Shown: one piece after another, positions 42,679 through 50,617 of the stretch
Layout of the letters: the number at the start of each line of letters is the position of its first letter
Position numbering within the stretch: the first letter of the stretch is position 1
Assembly (NCBI RefSeq): GCF_000423665.1
Contig: NZ_KE384074.1
Span: forward strand, 62,001 to 126,000
Reading direction: 5' to 3'
Source: Solirubrobacter soli DSM 22325
GTDB taxonomy: Bacteria > Actinomycetota > Thermoleophilia > Solirubrobacterales > Solirubrobacteraceae
DNA: 64,000 bases
The notes under the pieces: model-generated
What the model saw: the letters and a program-made list of their open reading frames with translations, nothing else
What the model was told of the DNA's origin: nothing
Databases searched by the model: none
Made by a program: the position numbers and the translations under genes

Positions 42679-43811
42679 CAGGCGCCGAGCGCCCGCGCGA
42701 TGACCATCTGCTGCACCTCGTCGGTGCCCTCGCCGATGGTGAGGATCTTCGCGTCCCGGTACATGCGGCAGACCGGGTACTCCTCGATGTAGCCATAGCC
42801 GCCGTGGATCTGGACGGCCTCCTCGGCGCAGCGCACCGCGAGGCGGCCGGTCTTGAGCTTGGCCTGGGCGGCGGTCAGCGAGAAGTTGCGGCCCTGGTCC
42901 TTCAGGAACGCGGCGCGATACACCAGCAGGCGGGCGGCCTCGATCTCGGTCGCCATGTCGGCGAGCTTGCCCTGGATCGCCTGGTACTTGGAGATCGGCT
43001 TGCCGAACGCGCGCCGCTCCTTCGCGTATGCCAGCGCCTGATCCAAGGCGCCCTGGGCCAGGCCGACGCCCATCGCCGCGACGCCGATGCGCCCGATGTC
43101 GAGCACCTGCAGGAACTGCTTGAAGCCGCCGCCGCGCGGACCGAGCAGGTTCTCCTCGGGCACGATGCAGTCCTCGAAGGTCAGCGGCCGCGTGTCGGAC
43201 GCGTTCCAGCCCATCTTGCGGTAGGGCTCGCCCTGCGAGTAGCCCGGCGTGCCGTTCGGGACGATCAGGTTGGAGATCTCGTCGTCACCGGTGCGGGCCG
43301 TGATGCAGACGAGGCCGGAGATGTCCGTGCCGGCGTTGGTGATGAACTGCTTGGCGCCGTTGATCGTCCACTCGCCGTCCTCGAGGCGAGCCCGCGTCCG
43401 GACGTTGCCCGCGTCCGAGCCCGCCTCGGGCTCGGTCAGGCCGAAGGCGCCGAGGATCTCGCCCGACGTGAGCTTCGGCATCCATTCCTGCTTCTGCTCC
43501 TCCGAGCCGAACAGGTAGATCGGCTGCGTGCCGAGCGACGTGTGCGCGCACAGCGTGATCGCGACGCTCGAATCGACGCGCGTGAGCTCCTCGACCGCGA
43601 GCGCGTAGGCGAGCGAGTCGCCGCCGCCTCCGCCGTACTCCTCCGGGAACGGAATCCCCATCAGCCCGAGCTCTCCGAGCTGCTTGACGATCGCGTACGG
43701 GAACGACTTGGTCCGGTCGAGCTCCTCCGCAACCGGAGCGACCTCCTGCTCGGCGAAGTCGCGCACCGTGCGCCGGATCAGCTCGTGGTCGTCGGGGAGA
43801 TCGAAGTTCAT
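42678..43811 (-). CDS. Acyl-CoA dehydrogenase
   Basis: 377 residues; first gene of the acyl-CoA operon. Flavin-dependent alpha,beta-dehydrogenation of an acyl-CoA. Family signatures: GAFGLTEPEAGSDAGNVRT, EWTINGAKQFITNAG, QVLDIGRIGVAAMGVGLAQG, and QIHGGYGYIEEYPVCRMYRD followed by IGEGTDEVQ. The Glu in GEGTDE is the base position of short- and medium-chain enzymes; true isovaleryl-CoA dehydrogenases use a different Glu, so despite the carboxylase neighbours an exact isovaleryl assignment is unsafe. Its stop overlaps the next start by one base (TGATG order on the minus strand). Confidence 0.9.
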   Translation of the reverse strand: MNFDLPDDHELIRRTVRDFAEQEVAPVAEELDRTKSFPYAIVKQLGELGLMGIPFPEEYGGGGGDSLAYALAVEELTRVDSSVAITLCAHTSLGTQPIYLFGSEEQKQEWMPKLTSGEILGAFGLTEPEAGSDAGNVRTRARLEDGEWTINGAKQFITNAGTDISGLVCITARTGDDEISNLIVPNGTPGYSQGEPYRKMGWNASDTRPLTFEDCIVPEENLLGPRGGGFKQFLQVLDIGRIGVAAMGVGLAQGALDQALAYAKERRAFGKPISKYQAIQGKLADMATEIEAARLLVYRAAFLKDQGRNFSLTAAQAKLKTGRLAVRCAEEAVQIHGGYGYIEEYPVCRMYRDAKILTIGEGTDEVQQMVIARALGA

Positions 43812-43841
43812 GCGGTAATTTATACCGAACGCCCGTTACAA
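43812..43841. promoter_or_regulatory. Divergent operator/promoter for the acyl-CoA operon and tetR
   Basis: Thirty bases separate the two starts. They contain cggta-attta-taccg (43813-43827), a palindrome with 5-base arms, and aacg-cc-cgtt (43828-43837). On the minus strand TATAAAT inside the first palindrome resembles a -10 box very close to the start, suggesting a leaderless transcript. The TetR encoded alongside is the likely ligand-responsive repressor. Confidence 0.55.
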
Positions 43842-44420
43842 ATGTCACAGCCGCCTACATCCCCCGCGCTCCGCGAGCGCTATGACCGCCGCCAGCAGGA
43901 CGTGATCGCCACGGCCGCGGCGCTGTTCGCGCGCCGCGGCTTCCAGGCGACGACCATGGACGAGCTCTCCGACGCCACCGGGTTGCGCAGCGGCGGCCTC
44001 TACCACTACATCGGCTCCAAGCAGAACCTGCTGCTGCTGATCTTCGAGCAGCTGATGGACCCGTTGCTCGAGCGCGCCGCGGAGATCGAGGCGTCCGGCG
44101 GCGACCCCGAGACGCAGCTGCGCGAGCTCGTCCGCGCCTGGCTCGCCCACATCGAGACGCGCCTCGACCACATGGCGGTGTTCGCGCAGGAGCGCCACGC
44201 GATCGAGCACGGGCCGGAGTGGGAGCAGGTGCGCGCGAGCCGCGACGCGTTCGAGGCGATCCTCGCCCGCCGGCTCGCCGCGGTCGGCCTCACCGACCGG
44301 CTCGCGCTGTTCGCCCTGCTCGGGATGGTCAACCACACCGCCACCTGGCTGAAGCCCGGGGGACGCCTGACCTCCACGCAGATCGCCGACGGCTACTGCA
44401 ACATGCTGCTCGCACGGTGA
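43842..44420 (+). CDS. TetR-family regulator of the acyl-CoA operon
   Basis: 192 residues from the ATG at 43842. N-terminal TetR helix-turn-helix (RRQQDVIATAAALFARRGFQ; TTMDELSDATGLRSGGLYHY) and a helical ligand domain (LVRAWLAHIETRLDHMAVFA). Divergent from the acyl-CoA dehydrogenase/carboxylase operon across a 30-base palindromic gap, so it most likely represses that operon and itself, released by an acyl-CoA. Similar arrangements control branched-chain and fatty acid degradation in actinobacteria. Overlaps the GNAT gene by four bases. Confidence 0.9.
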   Translation: MSQPPTSPALRERYDRRQQDVIATAAALFARRGFQATTMDELSDATGLRSGGLYHYIGSKQNLLLLIFEQLMDPLLERAAEIEASGGDPETQLRELVRAWLAHIETRLDHMAVFAQERHAIEHGPEWEQVRASRDAFEAILARRLAAVGLTDRLALFALLGMVNHTATWLKPGGRLTSTQIADGYCNMLLAR

Positions 44421-44914
44421 TCCGCTCGGCCACGCCAGACGACGAAAGCGCCCTGCGCCGACTGGACCTGGAGACCTGGTCCTCGGTCTCCAGCCCGGCG
44501 CCGCCGCCTCCCCCGGACCGCCCGTTCGACATCGACGGCGTGCTCGTCGCCGAGCTCGCGGACGGGATCGCGGGCTACGTGAAGCTCGGGCCGGTCCTGC
44601 CGATCCCCGCGAGCGCCCACGTGCTCGAGATCAAAGGACTCAGCGTCTCCCCCGCGCACCGCCGTCGCGGGGTGGCGAGAGCGTTGCTGCACGCCGCGCT
44701 CGCGCAGGCGCGCGTGGCGGGCGCCTGCCGCGTGACGCTGCGGGTGCTCGCCCACAACCAGGCCGCCCGCGACCTCTATACCGCCTGCGGCTTCGAGATC
44801 GAGGGCGTCCTGCGCGGGTTCTTCAGGCTCGACGGCCGCTACGTCGACGACGTGTTGATGGCGCTGCCGCTCAGCACGGATCGACCCGCACGGTCCCGCC
44901 GCGCGCGACCGTGA
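44417..44914 (+). CDS. GNAT-family N-acetyltransferase
   Basis: 165 residues from a GTG overlapping the tetR stop (GTGA). Acetyl-CoA-binding core EIKGLSVSPAHRRRGVARALLHAAL (the Q/RxxGxG/A loop is RRRGVA) and the C-terminal HNQAARDLYTACGFEIEGVL typical of GNAT enzymes acting on amines or protein N-termini. The substrate cannot be deduced. The last 44 bases overlap the 3' end of the convergent M14 peptidase gene. Confidence 0.85.
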   Translation: MIRSATPDDESALRRLDLETWSSVSSPAPPPPPDRPFDIDGVLVAELADGIAGYVKLGPVLPIPASAHVLEIKGLSVSPAHRRRGVARALLHAALAQARVAGACRVTLRVLAHNQAARDLYTACGFEIEGVLRGFFRLDGRYVDDVLMALPLSTDRPARSRRARP

Positions 44915-46724
44915 CGGGCGTCGTCGCGGCGCCGCACGACAGCGTGTACGCCTCGCTGCCGCCGGCCTTCTCGACGATCGGGCGCGTCGATGGGTTGACG
45001 TGCCAGCGGAACGTGCCCGACGGGCCGACCACCAGCGTGGTCTCGAGGTGGTCGTCGACCGTGGTCGACGGGTCGAACGCCGCCGTCTTGAAGTCCTTCG
45101 TCAGCGTCAGGGTCGTGCCGGCGGGCGCGGAGCCCTCGATGATCGAGTGGCGCGCCTCGTCGATGGTCGACTCGGCGGCCAGGTAGTACGCCTCGCGGTT
45201 GCCCTTGCCGCCGACGTGCCGCGCCTGCGCGCTCGTGCCGTCCCACTCGGCGGCCATCGTCGCGTAGCGCGGGTGGAAGGACGGCGCGTCGCAGTCGCCG
45301 GTCTCGTAGTTGGGCGCGCCGCAGTAGAGCTCGAACGTGAACCCGTAGCCGCCGGTGGCGTTGTAGCTCCAGTCCTCGGTGGTGCCGGTGGTGTCGTAGA
45401 GCTCGTAGCCCTTCTGGCTGAAGTAGCCGTTCTGGGCGGCCATCGCGTCGCCGAGCGCCTTGTAGCCGCGTCCCTCATCGACCGGGTCGCCGACCGCCGC
45501 CAGGCCGGGCGCGCGCAGCACCAGCCCCGCGGTGGTGTGGTTGGTGATCAGCGTCGTCACCTGGTTGTGCGAGACCAGCCACTGGATGTTGCGCGACTCG
45601 GGCTCGGAGAACGGTGCCGGCCCGCGGTAGGTCTGGGTCAGCGGGTTCGTGTCGGACCCTGGCCCGCCCCAGAACTGGGCGTAGTTGCGGTTGACGTCGA
45701 CGCCGTTCTCGGCGAGCCCGATCGAGAGCGGGCAGAAGGCGGTGGTCGTCGACCCGACACGGCAGTTCTTGCGCCGGTACTCGCCGGGCGAGGTGGCGAT
45801 GTAGACCTCGTCGGGGAGTGTCTCGTCGCGGCCGTCGTCGCCCAGCGCGGCTGAACGCGAGCCGTTGAAGCCGTCGGGGTTGACGATCGGGACGACGAGG
45901 TTGCGGCTGTGACGGACGATGTTCGTGGCGCGCTCCTCGCCCGCCTTGTACCCGTCGATCAGCTCGTACGCCCACTCCATCGTCAGCTCGCCCGCCGGCC
46001 ACTCGCGGGCGTGGTGCACGCCCATGTTCAGGAACGCGGGCCGGCCGTCCTGGGCGGCGACGTCCTCGGCGATCTCGATCCCGAGCACCTCGCGGCCCTC
46101 GAACGTGCGGTTCGGAAGGACGAACAGGCGCACGAGCGACGGGTTCTCCGCGGCCAGCGCCTTCAGCTCGCGCTCGTAGTCGGCGAGCGTGCGGTAGCTC
46201 GTCCGGCCGCTGGGCAGGTTCGCGACGGCGGCGGTCCGCGGCGCGGCGGTGACCGCGTGGTACGTGAACCCGCGCAGCGCGGCCTGGTCAGCGGCGTCGT
46301 GCAGCACCACGCCGACCGACCTCGGCCCGCCGTGCTCGCTCAGATCGAGCCCGAGTGCGAGCAGCCGCGCCTTGTCGGCGCGGGTGGGCGTGTCGACCGT
46401 CACCAACCGCGGCGCCTCGGTCGTCAGCGCGACCGGCTCGCGGGCGACGACGAGCGTCGCGGTCCCAGGTCCGCACCCGGTCGCCGTCACGCGCCCGTTC
46501 TTCACGTAGCCGGACGCCACCTCGTGTGCGTCCGGCGACGCGCCGCCCGCGATCTCGCGTCCGCCCGCGTGCACGGTCAGGTCCCAGTCGCCGCGGGTCC
46601 CGTCCAACCGCGCCTCGATCCGGCTCGGGCCGCCGACGTCCACCTCTTTGCTCACGCACGCGGCCGCGGCGGCGTCGGGGACGGCGAGGACGAGCACCAG
46701 CGGGAGGAGGGCAACGAGGCGCAT
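44871..46724 (-). CDS. Secreted M14 zinc carboxypeptidase
   Basis: 617 residues from the ATG at 46724 (MRLVALLPLVLVLAVPDAA signal peptide); an ATG at 46763 would give a longer n-region. After a ~150-residue N-domain comes the M14 domain: SYRTLADYERELKALAAENP, zinc ligands His and Glu in NMGVHHAREWPAGE, PIVNPDGFNGS, GVDVNRNYAQFWGG, FSEPESRNIQWLVSHNQ, the third His in ITNHTTAGLVLRAPG, and the catalytic Glu in GFTFELYCGAPN. Removes C-terminal residues from peptides outside the cell. The last ~100 residues are a beta-rich extension. Convergent overlap with the GNAT gene. Confidence 0.88.
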   Translation of the reverse strand: MRLVALLPLVLVLAVPDAAAAACVSKEVDVGGPSRIEARLDGTRGDWDLTVHAGGREIAGGASPDAHEVASGYVKNGRVTATGCGPGTATLVVAREPVALTTEAPRLVTVDTPTRADKARLLALGLDLSEHGGPRSVGVVLHDAADQAALRGFTYHAVTAAPRTAAVANLPSGRTSYRTLADYERELKALAAENPSLVRLFVLPNRTFEGREVLGIEIAEDVAAQDGRPAFLNMGVHHAREWPAGELTMEWAYELIDGYKAGEERATNIVRHSRNLVVPIVNPDGFNGSRSAALGDDGRDETLPDEVYIATSPGEYRRKNCRVGSTTTAFCPLSIGLAENGVDVNRNYAQFWGGPGSDTNPLTQTYRGPAPFSEPESRNIQWLVSHNQVTTLITNHTTAGLVLRAPGLAAVGDPVDEGRGYKALGDAMAAQNGYFSQKGYELYDTTGTTEDWSYNATGGYGFTFELYCGAPNYETGDCDAPSFHPRYATMAAEWDGTSAQARHVGGKGNREAYYLAAESTIDEARHSIIEGSAPAGTTLTLTKDFKTAAFDPSTTVDDHLETTLVVGPSGTFRWHVNPSTRPIVEKAGGSEAYTLSCGAATTPVTVARGGTVRVDPC

Positions 46725-46859
46725 GAAGCTCCGAACGACGCGCCGCGCGAAAACTTTCGACATCGCGGCGCCCCGCTTCCGACCGGCGGGCCACACGCTC
46801 GGGCGCCGGGCGTTGGCAGGATCGCGCGCGGTCAATTACGTAGGGAGGGAACCCGCTCC

Positions 46860-49652
46860 ATGAGACGCTCAATGGCGGCGCTGCTCGCCGGCACCGCCGT
46901 GCTCGCCGCCGCCGTGCCGGCCCGTGCCGTCACCACGGTCACGTCGGCCAATGGCCTGAACTGGCAGATCCACGACATCGCGCCGCCCAAGCTCGACACG
47001 GGCTCGATCCGCGCGATCACCGACAACGCCTTCTACGGCTTCGGCGGCATCCGGGTCCGGGTGTCCGGCATCCCGGCCACCGACACCACCGCGCGGTTCA
47101 ACGGTGAGCTGATGCGCGGCTTCAACCTCACCTACGACGGTGACGAGTCGTTTGCCACGACGCAGCCCGTCGTGCTCGGCGGGGTCGCGCTCAGCCGCGC
47201 GGTGAAGGTGAGCAAGGCCGGCAACTACACCCGCTGGCTGGACACATTCGCCAACACCACGCAGCGGACGATCACCGTCGACATCGCCTTCGGCGGCACC
47301 GCGGGCCAGAACTCCGGCACCAACCAGAGCAAGGTCGTGGACTCCTCGAGCGGCGACACGCTGATCGGCGCCGACGACAAGTGGGTCGAGGTCGCCAACC
47401 CGAGCGCCGCGGGCGTCAGCTCCCGCGGCCCGTCAGCCGTCGTCAACGGCACCCAGGACGGGACCGGCAACTTCCAGCGTGACCCGTTCGGCAACGCGCT
47501 CCCGGTCACCGGCCTGGAGGCGAACTTCTACGGCTACAAGAACACGCTCACGCTCGCCCCGGGCCAGACGAAGTCGCTCCTGCGCTACGTCGTCGCCGGC
47601 CGCGCGGAGACGACCGCGACCGCCGGCCAGCAGACCGCCGCGGTCAAGACCGGCGCCACGACCCTCGCCGCCACGCCCGACATCGCCGGCATCCCCGCCG
47701 GCCTCGGCTGCACGATCGCCAACTGGGCGAGCCTCTTCACCAACTGCGCCGCCACCCCCGCGCCGCCCGTCACGCCCGAGCAGCCGACCAAGCTGGCCGT
47801 CACCACGTCGGGCTATGACGTCTTCGACAAGTCGGTCACGCAGCTTGCCGCCGACATGAAGTCCGGCCTGACGACCTCGCAGGCGATCACGCGCGCGTAT
47901 CTGGACCGGATCGAGGCCTACGACAAGGGCCCGTTCGGCTTCCACGCGTTCATCACGGTCGCCGACGACGCGATGGCGCAGGCCAAGGCGGCCGACGACG
48001 CGCGCAAGGCCGGGAACACGAGCGAGCTGCTCGGCATCCCGGTCGCGATCAAGGACCTCTACGACACCAAGGACATGCCGACGACCGACGGCTCACTGGC
48101 CTTCGAGGGCTGGCGCCCGAAGCGCGACGCCTTCCAGGTCAAGAAGCTGCGCGAGGCCGGCGCGGTGATCCTCGGCAAGGCCAACCTGTCCGAGTTCGCC
48201 AACTCCGGCTCCTACAGCGACTCCGGGTACGGCATGGTCTGGAACGCCTTCAAGCCCTCCAAGACCTCGCTCGGATCGTCCGGCGGCTCCGCGGTCGCGA
48301 CCGCCCTGAGCCTCGCGGCGTTCGGCATGGGCACGCAGACCGGCGTGTCGCTCTACGCGCCCTCGACCGGCGCCTCGCTGGTCTCGCTGCGCGGCACCGA
48401 CGGCATCTCCTCCGGCGCGGGCGTGATGCCGCTGACCTGGCTGCAGGACTTCGAGGGCCCGATCGCCCGCACCACGTCGGACATCGCGCGCATCCTCAAT
48501 GTCACCACGGGCACCGACCCGGACGACATCGCCACCGTCCACGCCGACGCCGACCACAAGCGCCCGGCCGACTGGAAGGTCGCGCTCGATCCCAAGGCGC
48601 TGCAGGGCAAGAAGATCGGCTACGTGCCGTCCGCGTTCGAGGGCTCGCTCAGCTACGGGCAGGACGACGGGACCGTCGCGGCGCTTCAGGCCCGCTTCGC
48701 CGACATCGTCGCCGCCGGCGCCACCATGGTGCCGATCACCGCCGCGGCGCCGTCCGCGCCGGCCACGGGCACGCTGACGGGGAGCCGCACGGAGGAGGGC
48801 TGGCAGCGCTACTTCGACCTGCACGACAACCCGCCGTACCACACGGCCTCGGAGATCCTGTCCTCGCCGAAGGTGCTCCCGTACAACCGCGGGACCCAGA
48901 ACCCGGCCGCCCGCCTGACGAGCGCGGACATCGACAAGATCTTCGCCCAGCGCGACGAGTACAAGGCCCGCTGGAAGACCTACATGGACACGGCGGGCGT
49001 CGACGCGATCGTCTACCCGGGCTTCCGCAGCGACGTCTACGACAACGACGGCGCCCAGACGATCTCCAGCGACCGCAACAGCGGCGTCCCGACGTCCAAC
49101 GTCGGTCTGCCGACGCTGATCCTGCCGGTCGGCGCGAACCCGCACGGCGATCCGATGTCGCTGCAGTTCGTCGGCCGCGCCTGGGACGACGAGAAAGTGC
49201 TCGGCTTCGGCTACGCGCTCGAGCAGCAGCTCGGCGGGAAGGGGCACCTCGCCCCCGCCACCGCGCCGCGGCTGGAGTACGTGACGACGGCGACCGCGCC
49301 CGTCGGCGGCCAGGTCCCGGCGACGCTCGCGCTGACGCTCGGAGCGAACGCCTCCTTCGGGGCCTTCACGCCCGGCGTGGCGAAGGACTACACGGCGTCG
49401 AGCACCGCCAACGTGATCAGCACCGCCGGTGACGCCGCGCTCAGCGTGTCCGATCCTGGACACCTGACCAACGGCACGTTCGCGTTGCCGTCCCCCCTGG
49501 AGGTCGCCTTCAGCAAGGCGAGCTGGACCGCGCCGGTCTCCAATGACGTGGTCACGATCGCCTTCAAGCAGCACGTCGGCGCCACCGACGCGCTCCGCAC
49601 CGGCACCTATTCGAAGACGCTGACCTTCACGCTCAGCACGACGACCCCGTAG
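46860..49652 (+). CDS. Secreted amidase-signature enzyme with shared C-terminal module
   Basis: 930 residues. Signal peptide (MRRSMAALLAGTAVLAAAVP), an N-terminal beta domain to about residue 300, an amidase-signature domain at about 315-800 and the shared C-terminal module (last ~112 residues, ending KTLTFTLSTTTP). The catalytic triad is intact by spacing: Lys398 (PVAIKDLYDT), Ser473 (SLGSSGGSAV) and Ser497 (GTQTGVSLYAPS), 75 and 24 residues apart as in fatty-acid amide hydrolase. The nucleophile motif departs from the usual GTDTGGSIRxPA, so the acyl pocket may be unusual. Amide or ester substrate unknown. AGGGAGGGAA precedes the ATG. Confidence 0.9.
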   Translation: MRRSMAALLAGTAVLAAAVPARAVTTVTSANGLNWQIHDIAPPKLDTGSIRAITDNAFYGFGGIRVRVSGIPATDTTARFNGELMRGFNLTYDGDESFATTQPVVLGGVALSRAVKVSKAGNYTRWLDTFANTTQRTITVDIAFGGTAGQNSGTNQSKVVDSSSGDTLIGADDKWVEVANPSAAGVSSRGPSAVVNGTQDGTGNFQRDPFGNALPVTGLEANFYGYKNTLTLAPGQTKSLLRYVVAGRAETTATAGQQTAAVKTGATTLAATPDIAGIPAGLGCTIANWASLFTNCAATPAPPVTPEQPTKLAVTTSGYDVFDKSVTQLAADMKSGLTTSQAITRAYLDRIEAYDKGPFGFHAFITVADDAMAQAKAADDARKAGNTSELLGIPVAIKDLYDTKDMPTTDGSLAFEGWRPKRDAFQVKKLREAGAVILGKANLSEFANSGSYSDSGYGMVWNAFKPSKTSLGSSGGSAVATALSLAAFGMGTQTGVSLYAPSTGASLVSLRGTDGISSGAGVMPLTWLQDFEGPIARTTSDIARILNVTTGTDPDDIATVHADADHKRPADWKVALDPKALQGKKIGYVPSAFEGSLSYGQDDGTVAALQARFADIVAAGATMVPITAAAPSAPATGTLTGSRTEEGWQRYFDLHDNPPYHTASEILSSPKVLPYNRGTQNPAARLTSADIDKIFAQRDEYKARWKTYMDTAGVDAIVYPGFRSDVYDNDGAQTISSDRNSGVPTSNVGLPTLILPVGANPHGDPMSLQFVGRAWDDEKVLGFGYALEQQLGGKGHLAPATAPRLEYVTTATAPVGGQVPATLALTLGANASFGAFTPGVAKDYTASSTANVISTAGDAALSVSDPGHLTNGTFALPSPLEVAFSKASWTAPVSNDVVTIAFKQHVGATDALRTGTYSKTLTFTLSTTTP

Positions 49653-49682
49653 ACGCGCGTTGGACCGCCGGTGCCCGCGGAT

Positions 49683-50378
49683 CTACGCGGCGCCGGCGGT
49701 CGCGCGCGCGTCCTTGAGGTAGGCCAGGACGGCGAGCACCCGCCGATGCGCCTCCGGCTCGGCGGGGAGGCTGAGCTTGGACAGGATCGACGTCACGTGC
49801 TTCTCGACCGCGCGCTCAGAGACGACGATCCTGCGGGCGACGCCCTGGTTGGAATAGCCCTCGGCGAGCAGGCCCAGCACCTCGCGCTCACGGGCGGTCA
49901 GCTCGGCCAGCGGCGAGGCGTCGCGCGAACGGCCGAGCATCCAGCGCACCACCTCCGGGTCCAGCGCGGATCCGCCGGCGGCCACGCGCCGGAGCGCATT
50001 GGCGAACTCGTCGAAGTCGGTGATCCGGTCCTTGAGCATGTAGCCCACGCCGCGCGCGTCGTCGCCGATCAGCTCGAGCGCGTAGGTCGCCTCGACGTAC
50101 TGGCTGACTACCAGCACCCCCACCTCGGGGTGCGTCCGCCGGATCGTGACCGCCGCGCGGAGGCCGTCGTCGGTGTTGGTGGGCGGCATTCGGATATCGA
50201 TGACCGCGGCGTCGGGCCGATGGCCGCCGACCTTGCGGACCAGATCCTCGGCGTCCCCGGCCTGCGCGACGACGTCGAACCCCTGCGCCTCGAGCATGGT
50301 CGCCAGACCTTGGCGTAGCAGCGCATGATCGTCCGCGATGACCACGCGGAGCCTGCGGTCGCGCTCCTCGGACTGCAT
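49683..50378 (-). CDS. LuxR/NarL-type response regulator (orphan)
   Basis: 231 residues. Receiver domain at 10-130 with the acidic pair and phospho-acceptor Asp (VVIADDHALLRQG; AAVIDIRMPPTNTDD) and Lys (GYMLKDRITDFDEF), then a LuxR HTH (LTAREREVLGLLAEGYSNQG; SERAVEKHVTSILSKL). No histidine kinase gene is adjacent, so its partner must be elsewhere. Divergent from the MMPL transporter across 239 bases. It ends 30 bases from the convergent amidase gene. Confidence 0.92.
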   Translation of the reverse strand: MQSEERDRRLRVVIADDHALLRQGLATMLEAQGFDVVAQAGDAEDLVRKVGGHRPDAAVIDIRMPPTNTDDGLRAAVTIRRTHPEVGVLVVSQYVEATYALELIGDDARGVGYMLKDRITDFDEFANALRRVAAGGSALDPEVVRWMLGRSRDASPLAELTAREREVLGLLAEGYSNQGVARRIVVSERAVEKHVTSILSKLSLPAEPEAHRRVLAVLAYLKDARATAGAA

Positions 50379-50617
50379 TGGCCGGGCCTTCCTTCCCCCT
50401 CTGGGGCAGACGCACGAAGCAAGAAGGGAACCGAGAGACCTCGAGCGGTACTGCCCTGAAGGCTACTCCCCGGGGCCAGCACCCGGGGCGTGAGGGGCCA
50501 CCTCTCGTCCTTCCGGCGCCAGTGTCCCTCCGAGACGCCTGCCTGCCCCCAACGCCGCCGGCCCGCGCGCTGGGAGGCTGCAGGCAGTCCCCTCCGCCCT
50601 TGAAGGAGCACAAGCCT
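50379..50617. other. 239-base intergenic/leader region before the MMPL gene
   Basis: No gene seen. A plus-strand frame is open across it but has atypical composition. An 8-bp inverted repeat, ctgcctgc (50539-50546) and gcaggcag (50580-50587), encloses GC-rich pairing segments and ends 15 bases before the AAGGAG ribosome site, so it may structure the transporter mRNA leader. Promoters for both divergent genes should lie here, but I cannot place them. No riboswitch class recognised. Confidence 0.35.
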
